5,745 bases of DNA from Candidatus Ventricola intestinavium (GCA_018715105.1 DVMG01000022.1:1-5745); one strand, 5' to 3'; shown: positions 1-5,730, counted from the first letter of the stretch. The notes: generated by a model not told the origin, from the sequence alone. Numbers and translations: made by a program.

Positions 1-27
1 GATTTCATAAAATACAAGCTTAAAAGC

Positions 28-58
28 TGTTAAGTTCATTTAATATTGTTTATATAAA
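28..58 (+). promoter_or_regulatory. Candidate promoter or operator in the AT-rich leader of the PstS-like gene
   Basis: The first 60 bases have only about 18% G+C by count, far below the gene that follows. TATAAA at 53-58 lies 17 bases after TTAAGT at 30-35, which would be a weak -35 and an acceptable -10 element. The T-rich hexamers TTAAGT (30-35), TTTAAT (39-44) and TTTATA (49-54) recur every 9-10 bases. This loosely recalls the spaced TT-A-ACA direct repeats bound by PhoP in Gram-positive phosphate regulons, but each copy matches poorly. Transcription from here would give a leader of roughly 90 bases. The position suits a promoter; the exact elements and any phosphate control are inference. 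Confidence 0.25.
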
Positions 59-157
59 AACACAAGGGGGATTTAGGTTTGACGCTCTATACTGACATCC
101 ATTCCACCAGCGAATCGCGGGGAAGCGACGCTGTGATTCAAAAAAGGAGGTATCCCT

Positions 158-1720
158 ATGAAACCCGCAAAGCGGCTTTTAACCGCGCTGCTCACTCTGG
201 GCATGGCTCTGGCTGCATCTGGCGCTGTGGCCGAGGCCGTGGATCCTTCCACGATGACGCCGGAAGAGCTGGTGCAGTATTACCAGCAGGCGCGCGCAGC
301 AGGCACCAACGACCGGCTGAAGCAGTGGTATGATCCGGAAATGTTTGACCTGAGCGATCTACCGGAATACGATCCCGATTATGAAGTCAGCGGCACCATC
401 CGGCAGTGGGGCAGCAACTACATCCAGGACAGCGGCCTGGTGCAGATGTGGGAGGCGGAATTTAAAGAATGGCATCCGGATGTCGTCTTTGAGGACACGC
501 TCACCTCTTCTGCCAATGCATTCCCGGGGCTGATCACCGGCATGGCGGATATCGGGCATATGGGCCGGGAAGCCCGCTACCATGAGCTCAATGGTTTCCA
601 GCGCCAGTGCGCGCTGGGGTATGCGCTTGAGATTTCGACTTGTTTTGGCTCCTATGAAGTGCGCGGCTGGACATTCTCTCTGGCCATTTTCGTCAATGAA
701 GAAAACCCGCTTGAATCCCTGACGCTGAAACAGGTGGACGGCATATTCGGCGCGGCCCGGACCGGCGGCTGGAAAGGCCTGACCTGGGATCCATCCGTTG
801 CCCGCGGCGAGGAGGAAAATATCCGCTACTGGGGCCAGCTGGGCCTGACCGGGGAGTGGGAGAACGCCCGCATTCAACCCTATGGTTACACGTTCAGCTA
901 TAACTTCCCGGATGAATTTGAAAAGAAGATCTTCGGGGGCGGCCAGCGCTGGAACGAGGACATGATCGAGGTAGCCAACGGCGTGAACTACGAGAGGGGC
1001 CGTGTTGTCAACGGCGGCACGTACATGATTGAAAAGCTGAAGGAAGACAAATTTGCTATCTGCTACACAGGGGCGGCCTTCCTGACCGACGGCGTCAAGA
1101 TGCTGGCCCTGGCCAAGGATGAAAACAGCCCGGCTTATGAAAACAACTATGAAAACATTCACAATGCTACCTATCCGCTGACGCGCGGCATCTTTGCCTA
1201 TGCCAACCCGCTGCAGGCCGCCAACTCGGTCGTCGCGGAATTCCTCAAATACATCACGTCCCGTCAGGGGCAAAGCCGCGTCGCCTGGGATGCCAAATAC
1301 GTCCCGATGAATGCGGAATACTGCCAGATGCAGTGGGATATTCTGGAGGACGCCAAGCAGAAGAGCAGCGATTACTTTGCTTCGTCCGAAGGCGTGGCGC
1401 AGGTCAACGGCACGGCGCTTGCCCATCCTGCGGTTGACTTCATGGGCACCCTGATGGTTCCGGTGGAAGAAGTTGTCAAGGCGTTGGGCGGAACCTATGC
1501 CTATGACGAAGCGGTCTATACGGCCTCCATCACCCTCAACGGCATTCAGGCAACCGTGAAGCATGGAAACGTCAACTATGAGCTTGCGGGAGAAAAGAAG
1601 CAGCTCAGCCAGCCGTGCTTCATCGTCAACGATTTGATGTATGTGCCGGTGGAATATGTGACGGATGTGCTGGGAGCACAGGCGGATGTGGATGGCATCT
1701 GCGTTGCCTTCACCCTGTAA
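158..1720 (+). CDS. Secreted PstS-like substrate-binding protein with C-terminal copper amine oxidase N-like domain
   Basis: The 520-residue product starts at ATG 158, seven bases after AGGAGG (145-150). Residues 1-27 form a Sec signal peptide: K2, K5, R6, a hydrophobic core to about A20, and AVA/AEA cleavage choices at 23-27. There is no lipobox cysteine; the first Cys is residue 151, so the protein appears to be released or wall-associated rather than lipid-anchored like most Gram-positive binding proteins. Residues about 28-77 are an acidic, polar linker. Residues about 78-390 have the PstS layout: GTIRQWGSN near the start, a MADIGHMGR segment (129-137), an IFVNEENPLESLTLKQVDGIF stretch starting at 177, and YPLTRGIFAYANP (339-351). 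Residues about 415-520 resemble the copper amine oxidase N-terminal-like (stalk) domain, with MVPVEEVVKALGG and MYVPVEYVTDVLG repeats. The usual PstS anion-pocket motifs (GGGSGTG and SGTR types) are replaced by SSANAF and GYTFSYNF, so the ligand may not be phosphate. No permease or ATPase gene is adjacent on the right; the left side is outside the window. Fold and export are well supported, ligand is unknown. Confidence 0.88.
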   Translation: MKPAKRLLTALLTLGMALAASGAVAEAVDPSTMTPEELVQYYQQARAAGTNDRLKQWYDPEMFDLSDLPEYDPDYEVSGTIRQWGSNYIQDSGLVQMWEAEFKEWHPDVVFEDTLTSSANAFPGLITGMADIGHMGREARYHELNGFQRQCALGYALEISTCFGSYEVRGWTFSLAIFVNEENPLESLTLKQVDGIFGAARTGGWKGLTWDPSVARGEEENIRYWGQLGLTGEWENARIQPYGYTFSYNFPDEFEKKIFGGGQRWNEDMIEVANGVNYERGRVVNGGTYMIEKLKEDKFAICYTGAAFLTDGVKMLALAKDENSPAYENNYENIHNATYPLTRGIFAYANPLQAANSVVAEFLKYITSRQGQSRVAWDAKYVPMNAEYCQMQWDILEDAKQKSSDYFASSEGVAQVNGTALAHPAVDFMGTLMVPVEEVVKALGGTYAYDEAVYTASITLNGIQATVKHGNVNYELAGEKKQLSQPCFIVNDLMYVPVEYVTDVLGAQADVDGICVAFTL

Positions 1721-1724
1721 GAAA

Positions 1725-1747
1725 ATGCGGCGTTTTATACGCGGCAT
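1725..1747 (+). terminator. Weak hairpin just after the PstS-like gene
   Basis: Arms 1725-1732 (ATGCGGCG) and 1740-1747 (CGCGGCAT) pair with one mismatch around a seven-base TTTTATA loop, starting four bases after the stop codon. The following bases (CCTTCCTCCC) are pyrimidine-rich but contain no T run, so this is at best a weak or 3'-stabilising structure. No better + strand terminator was found before the strong hairpins further right. Confidence 0.22.
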
Positions 1748-1820
1748 CCTTCCTCCCATCAAAGGGCATCTGCCTGCGGCCCGGAGCGTCCCCCTTCAGC
1801 AATGAGCCGGCATGCGGATG

Positions 1821-1859
1821 AAAAGACCGGGCCCATGCGTTGGCATGGGCCCGCAGTCT
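1821..1859. terminator. Perfect 11-bp hairpin in the convergent gap, possible two-way terminator
   Basis: Arms 1828-1838 and 1843-1853 pair perfectly (11 bp, very G+C-rich) around the tetraloop GTTG. AGAC at 1824-1827 can further pair with GTCT at 1856-1859 across a two-base bulge. Read on the - strand, the stem is followed by TTTT (1821-1824), so it could act as a backup terminator for glgP. On the + strand the tail is not T-rich, but it is the strongest structure downstream of the PstS-like gene. The hairpin is certain in sequence; its role is inferred from the convergent context. Confidence 0.45.
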
Positions 1860-1911
1860 GTTGGCATAAAGGACTTCTATCCCAGAGAAGATCTCAAAGA
1901 GGCGGTTCTTT

Positions 1912-1947
1912 AAAAAAACGCCGCATTCCCTTTTCAGGGAAGCGGCG
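1912..1947 (-). terminator. Intrinsic terminator of glgP
   Basis: On the - strand, arms 1942-1947/1919-1924 (CGCCGC with GCGGCG) and 1936-1941/1926-1931 (AGGGAA with TTCCCT) form a 12-bp stem with a single bulged base (1925) and a TTTC/GAAA tetraloop. The stem is followed immediately by seven T (A run 1912-1918 on the + strand). It lies 38 bases past the glgP stop. This is a textbook rho-independent terminator for the leftward gene. Confidence 0.85.
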
Positions 1948-1985
1948 CGGGCTCTCTTCTGCGCAGCGTGGAGGAAGGAAAAGCG

Positions 1986-4454
1986 TTAACGCTGTTTCCG
2001 GGTCAGCGCGTGCAGATGCCAGATTTTGTCGTTGTATTCACGAATCGTGCGATCGGAGGAAAATACGCCGCTCTTGGCCACGTTGATGATCTCCTTGCGC
2101 GTCCAGGCGCGGCTGTCGGCATAATCCATGCCCAGCCGCGTCTGCGCCTGCTGATAGGAGCCAAAGTCGCGCAGCACGAAATACGGGTCCGCCATGCCTC
2201 CGTTGTCCGAGAAGACGAGCGCCCGGTAAAGCCCCTCAAACATCTTGGGGTTTTCAGGGGTAAGGCTGCCGTCAAAGAGCATATTCAGCGCCCGGCGCAG
2301 CTCCGCGTTTGTCTCATAGATATCCAGCGCGCGGTATGTGCCGGAGGCGTAAAGGGCCTCCACCTCATTGGAACGCATGCCGAAGATATAGCAGTTCTCC
2401 TCGCCCACCAGCTCCGCGATTTCCACATTGGCGCCATCCAGGGTGCCGATGGTGACGGCGCCGTTCATCATGAATTTCATGTTTCCGGTGCCGCTGGCCT
2501 CCTTGGAGGCGGTGGAGAGCTGCTCGCTGACCTCGCTGGCCGGCATGAGCATTTCGGCGGTGGAGACATTGTAATTCTGAAGGAAGACGATCTTGATCAT
2601 CTTGCTGGCGCGCTCGTGAGCGGCCACCTTGGCGGAAAGCACGTTGATGAAGTGAATGATCTCCTTGGCGCGGCGGTAGCCCGGCGCAGCCTTTGCACCG
2701 AAGATGAATGTGCGCGGGTGCATCGTGTAATTCGGATTGTCGCAGATGCGGTTATAGAGCACCAGAATGTGCAGCGCGTTGAGCAGCTGGCGCTTATATT
2801 CATGCAGGCGCTTGACCTGCACGTCAAACATCGTGTCCGGATCAAGATCCAGGCCCTGATGGCGCGCAATCCAGCGGGAGAAACGCTCCTTGTTGCGGTG
2901 CTTGACCTGAGCAAAGCGCTCAAGGAAGGCCGCGTCATCGGCAAAGGGAAGCAGCTTTTCAAGATCCATCAGGTCGCTGCGCCATCCCTGACCGATGGTT
3001 TCATCCAGAAGCGCGGAAAGATCCGGATTGGCCAGCATCAGCCAGCGGCGCGGCGTGATGCCGTTTGTGATGGCCATGAATTTTTCCGGCATGATGCTGT
3101 AGTAATCGGCAAACGTCGTGTGCTTGAGAATCTCTCCATGCAGCTGGGACACGCCGTTGACCGCGCTTGAGTAGGCCACGCACATGTTGGCCATGTGCGC
3201 CTGGTCATAAGCGAGGATGGCCATGTGGCCGATTCTGTCCCATTGGCCCGGGAAGCGGTCAAACAGCTTCTGGCACAGGCGGCGGTTCAGCTCCTGCATG
3301 ATGGAATAGATGCGGGGCAGCGTCTCGCGCATCATGCTCTCCGGCCACTTTTCAAGCGCCTCGGCCATGATGGTGTGATTGGTGTAGGCAACGGTGGCCT
3401 GCGTGATGCGCTCCGCCTCTTCCCAGCTCAGGCGCTCTTCATCCACGAGGATGCGCATCAGCTCCGGAATCACCATGGCAGGATGCGTGTCGTTGATGTG
3501 GAAGGCCACCTTTTCAGGCAGCAGGCGCATATTTGCGCCATAGATGCGCTTGAAATCCTTGATGGCATATTGCAGCGTCGCGCTGACCAGGAAGTATTCC
3601 TGCATAAGACGCAGCTTTTTGCCGTTGTAGGTGTTATCCTCCGGATAGAGCACCTTGGAGATCTGCGCGGCGATGGAATCGCTCTCCTCGTCCGAGCCGT
3701 TGTAATCGCCCGCGGAGAACTTTTCCAGATTGAAATTGCGGGGGAGAACGGCGCTCCACATCCGCAGGCGGTCGACCACATCGCTGTTATATCCCACGAT
3801 GGGCAGATCATACGGCACGGCGATGACGTTTTCCGTATCCTTCAGGGTGATGTAATTGCGGCCGCCGACCCAGTTTTCCGTCATCTGGCCGCCGAAACAG
3901 ACCTCCACCGCATCGCGCTGGGTGGGAATTTCCCAGGCGTTTCCGTATGTCAGCCACTCATCCGGCACCTCCACCTGCTGGCCGTCAACGATGCGCTGGC
4001 GGAACAGGCCGTATTCATAGCGGATCGTGCATCCCATGGCGGGCAGATTGAGCGTGGCCAGAGAATCCAGGAAGCATGCCGCCAGGCGGCCCAGGCCGCC
4101 GTTGCCCAGGGCGGGTTCCGGCTCCTCATGCAGGACGCCGCGCAGCGTAAGGCCCAGCTCCTTGAACGCCTGCTCATACTCCTTTGTCGAGCAGAGGTTC
4201 AAAAGGTTATTGTGAAGCCAGCGGCCCGTCAAAAACTCAATGGAAAGATAATACAGGCGCTTGGCCTTCTCGCTGCGGCGGGCCTCTTTTTCAAAGCGCC
4301 ATTTGAGCATGATCTGGTCGCGCACGGTGGACGCCACCGCCGCGTAGATCTGCTTGGGCGTCGCTTCCTCAATGGTGCAGCCATAATGGCGAAGCAGCTT
4401 GTTGAGGATAGACTCCTTGATGGTATCCTTGGTGTATTCATTCATCAGAGGCAT
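1986..4454 (-). CDS. glgP: Glycogen/starch/alpha-glucan phosphorylase
   Basis: The 822-residue product is a full-length GT35-family alpha-glucan phosphorylase, a cytosolic enzyme that uses phosphate and pyridoxal phosphate to release glucose-1-phosphate from the non-reducing ends of glycogen or maltodextrin. Signatures in order: LGNGGLGRLAACFLDS (116-131), NDTHPAM (321-327), TNHTIMAEALEKW (358-370), ITNGITPRRW (462-471), FDVQVKRLHEYKRQ (543-556) and EASGTGNMKF (652-661). K660 is the pyridoxal-phosphate lysine. R549, K554 and E652 match the rabbit muscle residues R569, K574 and E672 with the same offset of 20 as K680, so the catalytic domain aligns without gaps there. The N-terminus is about 20 residues shorter than the muscle enzyme, as is usual in bacteria. 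The start at 4454 is supported by GGGAGGG (4463-4469 on the + strand) eight bases upstream; the ATG three codons later is less well spaced. No other glg gene is adjacent, and the gene has its own promoter and terminator. Whether it prefers glycogen or maltodextrin cannot be decided from sequence. Confidence 0.97.
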   Translation of the reverse strand: MPLMNEYTKDTIKESILNKLLRHYGCTIEEATPKQIYAAVASTVRDQIMLKWRFEKEARRSEKAKRLYYLSIEFLTGRWLHNNLLNLCSTKEYEQAFKELGLTLRGVLHEEPEPALGNGGLGRLAACFLDSLATLNLPAMGCTIRYEYGLFRQRIVDGQQVEVPDEWLTYGNAWEIPTQRDAVEVCFGGQMTENWVGGRNYITLKDTENVIAVPYDLPIVGYNSDVVDRLRMWSAVLPRNFNLEKFSAGDYNGSDEESDSIAAQISKVLYPEDNTYNGKKLRLMQEYFLVSATLQYAIKDFKRIYGANMRLLPEKVAFHINDTHPAMVIPELMRILVDEERLSWEEAERITQATVAYTNHTIMAEALEKWPESMMRETLPRIYSIMQELNRRLCQKLFDRFPGQWDRIGHMAILAYDQAHMANMCVAYSSAVNGVSQLHGEILKHTTFADYYSIMPEKFMAITNGITPRRWLMLANPDLSALLDETIGQGWRSDLMDLEKLLPFADDAAFLERFAQVKHRNKERFSRWIARHQGLDLDPDTMFDVQVKRLHEYKRQLLNALHILVLYNRICDNPNYTMHPRTFIFGAKAAPGYRRAKEIIHFINVLSAKVAAHERASKMIKIVFLQNYNVSTAEMLMPASEVSEQLSTASKEASGTGNMKFMMNGAVTIGTLDGANVEIAELVGEENCYIFGMRSNEVEALYASGTYRALDIYETNAELRRALNMLFDGSLTPENPKMFEGLYRALVFSDNGGMADPYFVLRDFGSYQQAQTRLGMDYADSRAWTRKEIINVAKSGVFSSDRTIREYNDKIWHLHALTRKQR

Positions 4455-4479
4455 AGATAAAACCCTCCCGGTTTCTTAT

Positions 4480-4494
4480 GGCGGATTTCCCGCC
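4480..4494 (-). promoter_or_regulatory. Small hairpin in the glgP leader
   Basis: GGCGG (4480-4484) and CCGCC (4490-4494) pair perfectly around a five-base loop, 10 bases upstream of the glgP ribosome binding site (4463-4469). The distance leaves the binding site free, so it may be only a leader stem. No riboswitch class is recognisable in the roughly 80-base leader. Confidence 0.25.
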
Positions 4495-4539
4495 GATCGC
4501 GGCGCGGTGACACGCACCTTCACAGCAAACGCAACGTTA

Positions 4540-4568
4540 ATTATACCATAAAAAAGGGGTGCTGACAA
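4540..4568 (-). promoter_or_regulatory. Sigma-A type promoter of glgP with extended -10
   Basis: On the - strand, TTGTCA (4563-4568) and TATAAT (4540-4545) are separated by exactly 17 bases, and the -10 is preceded by TGG, giving an extended -10 (TGnTATAAT). The -35 differs from consensus at one position and the -10 is perfect. Transcription would start near 4532-4534, giving a leader of about 80 bases before the glgP ATG. This is a strong constitutive-looking core promoter. A sequence around the predicted start (AGCAAACGCAACGT) recalls half of a catabolite-responsive element but does not match well enough to call one. Confidence 0.85.
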
Positions 4569-4812
4569 GGAAAAAACGGATTCTCCCGGTGGTTTTGCAG
4601 CACGGAATGCATGGAACCGGTGCGAGCCTTTCAGCACGGCCGCCCTGCCATTATACCCGGGGGAAGGGGCCTTCATGCGCGCGGGACAGGCCGCGCACAG
4701 GAGGGATCGAAAAAAGATCCCCCCAAATCAGAAATCAAACCGGCACGATGCCGGTTGCAGACTACCGGCAAAACGCTTTTCTTTCCCCAAAAGGGGGAAA
4801 ACGGCAATCCTT
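4569..4812. other. Gene-free stretch with several short hairpins
   Basis: No frame here looks like a real gene: the open frames lack good ribosome binding sites and have low-complexity, Arg/Pro-rich shadow-like products. The stretch holds three clear inverted repeats: GGGATC/GATCCC at 4703-4708 and 4716-4721 around an A-rich loop; an 8-bp perfect stem AACCGGCA/TGCCGGTT at 4738-4745 and 4749-4756; and TTTCCCC/GGGGAAA at 4782-4788 and 4794-4800. None has a convincing T tail on either strand, although the middle one is followed on the - strand by a moderately T-rich run. A second TATAAT on the - strand (4650-4655) lacks a recognisable -35. Confidence 0.5.
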
Positions 4813-4845
4813 AAAAGCAACGCTATCCGGAAGGAAAGCGATGCT
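4813..4845 (-). terminator. Possible terminator after the truncated sigma-like frame
   Basis: AGCAACGCT (4816-4824) and AGCGATGCT (4837-4845) pair at eight of nine positions around a 12-base loop. On the - strand the stem ends in TTTT (4813-4816), followed by AAGG. It begins at the stop codon (4845-4847) of the small - strand frame to its right. The T run is short and the stem has a central mismatch, so termination is plausible but not certain. Confidence 0.35.
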
Positions 4846-5027
4846 TATGTTAACTTAACAAACGAAAACCGGCAAAATGCTGTAAATCCTGCGGTTTGTA
4901 CGCCGATCACTCGCTGTGGCTGGCGCAGCTTCAAAATTCTATCTATGACTGCGTAATGAATGACAATCTTGCAAAAGACATTGAATATATACTGGAAATG
5001 CACTTTGTAGGCTTTATCTTCGGTCAT
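4845..5027 (-). pseudogene. Truncated sigma-70-like regulator of conjugative-element type
   Basis: This 60-codon frame starts at ATG 5027, with AGAGGGAG seven bases upstream on the - strand. Its N-terminus (MTEDKAYKVHFQYIFNVFCK at 1-20, then IVIHYAVID at 21-29) resembles from memory the start of the roughly 140-residue sigma-70-family-like proteins found near the integrase end of Firmicutes integrative conjugative elements, with the F-x-FNxFCKxVI pattern. After about residue 30-40 the similarity fades: the predicted sigma-4-like helix-turn-helix half is absent and the frame ends at residue 60. I read it as a gene fragment joined to unrelated sequence. It could instead be a short intact hypothetical protein, since its ribosome binding site is good. 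No excisionase or integrase follows on its left, where such an element would normally carry them. Confidence 0.4.
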
Positions 5028-5055
5028 GGAAATTCTCCCTCTCTGATAATAGTGC

Positions 5056-5084
5056 GGGGCGGCAGCACTCCTTGCTGTCGCCCC
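5056..5084. repeat. 12-bp inverted repeat upstream of the sigma-like frame
   Basis: GGGGCGGCAGCA (5056-5067) pairs with TGCTGTCGCCCC (5073-5084) around a five-base loop, with one G-T wobble. On the - strand the loop exposes AAGGAG, and the structure lies 29 bases upstream of the ATG of the truncated sigma-like frame. It lacks a T run on either strand, so it is more likely a leader or processing structure than a terminator. Confidence 0.5.
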
Positions 5085-5116
5085 TTGATTGCCTGCCAAC
5101 AAAGGCGGGCGGGGCT

Positions 5117-5158
5117 GTCAACGGCGGCGCGTATGCGCCGTTCATCTTGACCGTTGAC
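5117..5158. repeat. Nested, mutually exclusive inverted repeats
   Basis: GTCAACGG (5117-5124) is a perfect inverted match to CCGTTGAC (5151-5158). The overlapping AACGGCG (5120-5126) is a perfect inverted match to CGCCGTT (5136-5142). Both partners compete for the same bases, so a transcript from either strand could adopt one hairpin or the other. The segment lies 22 bases beyond the XRE-family stop codon. Such switching pairs occur in attenuators and in secondary-structure-rich ends of mobile elements; nothing here decides which. Confidence 0.5.
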
Positions 5159-5180
5159 TGACTCGGCTGGCTTTGCTATC

Positions 5181-5378
5181 TTAATCTTCAACAGTAAAAA
5201 TTTCCTCGATTGAAACATTGAATACTTTTGCTATATTCCATGCCAATACCAATGACGGGTTATATCTGCCTTTTTCTAAATTCCCTATTGTTTCTCTGCG
5301 AACACCTACTAACTTTGCCAAATCCTCTTGTTTCATGTCATACTTTGCTCTGTATTCTTTAATGCGATTTTTAATCAT
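5181..5378 (-). CDS. XRE/Cro-family helix-turn-helix DNA-binding protein
   Basis: The 65-residue product is a minimal Cro/C1-type regulator with little beyond its HTH_3 fold. Residues 16-37 carry the helix-turn-helix (KQEDLAKLVGVRRETIGNLEKG region, with Q17, L20, A21, V24, G25, T30, I31 and L34 in the expected places), followed by the family-typical RYNPSLVLAWNIAKVF (38-53) and a closing VSIEEIF helix. I chose ATG 5378, which has AAAGGAG six bases upstream; the longer in-frame start at 5435 would add residues encoded inside the preceding gene without a binding site. The gene overlaps the end of the DUF3796-like gene by eight bases (ATGATTAA), so translation is probably coupled. Proteins of this length usually repress their own operon or neighbouring genes. 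The AT-rich coding sequence contrasts with glgP and suggests transfer. Confidence 0.9.
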   Translation of the reverse strand: MIKNRIKEYRAKYDMKQEDLAKLVGVRRETIGNLEKGRYNPSLVLAWNIAKVFNVSIEEIFTVED

Positions 5379-5730
5379 TCTCTGCTCCTTTTCGTTCTTT
5401 CCATTCCAAAACGATAAGTGCAATCGTAAACACAAAAATGGTTACCGCAAAACTCAATCCAAATGCTGTAGGAACTGCTTTTGCAGCGCTATAAATATAA
5501 GTGCAGACAAACATAAAAGGAACAAGAGAAATCATTTCAGACATAAAAGCAAATGTTGCAGCCTTTTGAACATTAAGTTGGAAAAATTCGTCTGGAATAA
5601 CCCAAAAATACCTAAGATAATAGGCAAATCCAAAAAAACCATATAGACCATTATTGTCCGTTATCAAGCCTAGAATTGCTATCAATGCAAGCAGAGATAA
5701 AAATCCCAAATAGTTAATCTTATGTTTCAT
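5371..5730 (-). CDS. DUF3796-like four-helix membrane protein
   Basis: The 119-residue product appears to be an integral membrane protein with four hydrophobic segments at about residues 5-23, 28-45, 61-83 and 85-108, and a charged C-terminal tail (EWKERKGAEND). The second segment is rich in Phe, Tyr and Gly (GLYGFFGF) and leads into WVIPDEFFQLNVQKAATFAF (43-62), a pattern I recognise as that of the DUF3796 family, whose function is unknown. ATG 5730 is preceded by GGGAGG with a seven-base spacer, so the gene is complete although its promoter lies beyond the window edge. The stop overlaps the start of the XRE-family gene. Such pairs, a small membrane protein with a tiny XRE regulator, recur in Firmicutes and may form a signal-sensing or self-regulating unit; that role is inference. 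The family call is from memory of the motif. Confidence 0.8.
   Translation of the reverse strand: MKHKINYLGFLSLLALIAILGLITDNNGLYGFFGFAYYLRYFWVIPDEFFQLNVQKAATFAFMSEMISLVPFMFVCTYIYSAAKAVPTAFGLSFAVTIFVFTIALIVLEWKERKGAEND

Noticed and set aside
359..1762. 467-codon open frame antisense to the PstS-like gene
   Set aside because: It is an antisense shadow caused by the codon bias of the real gene; its product shows no domain, no signal and no convincing ribosome binding site.
1968..4460. Two long + strand open frames (400 and 421 codons) opposite glgP
   Set aside because: They mirror the glgP reading frame and are rich in His/Arg/Ala shadow residues, with no recognisable motif. The glgP catalytic motifs settle which strand codes.
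4522..4540. Catabolite-responsive element over the glgP transcription start
   Set aside because: Only the left half fits the consensus; three conserved positions of the palindrome are wrong, so I do not call it.
4598..4639. Direct repeat CAGCACGG (4598-4605 and 4632-4639)
   Set aside because: Only two 8-base copies in G+C-rich DNA; expected by chance and not linked to any structure.
4650..4655. Second TATAAT upstream of glgP on the - strand
   Set aside because: The correctly spaced -35 region (4673-4678) matches consensus at only one of six positions, and a much better promoter lies downstream at 4540-4568.
4559..4956. Overlapping + strand frames of 67-99 codons in the gap right of glgP
   Set aside because: They lack good ribosome binding sites, have biased compositions and cross several hairpins; no similarity is recognised.
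4896..5150. 84-codon + strand frame opposite the sigma-like fragment
   Set aside because: It is the complement of the better supported - strand frame and has no ribosome binding site.
5024..5218. 64-codon - strand frame ending in an ATGA overlap with the sigma-like start
   Set aside because: It begins inside the XRE gene in another frame, changes base composition midway and crosses the inverted repeats; the ATGA overlap is probably chance.
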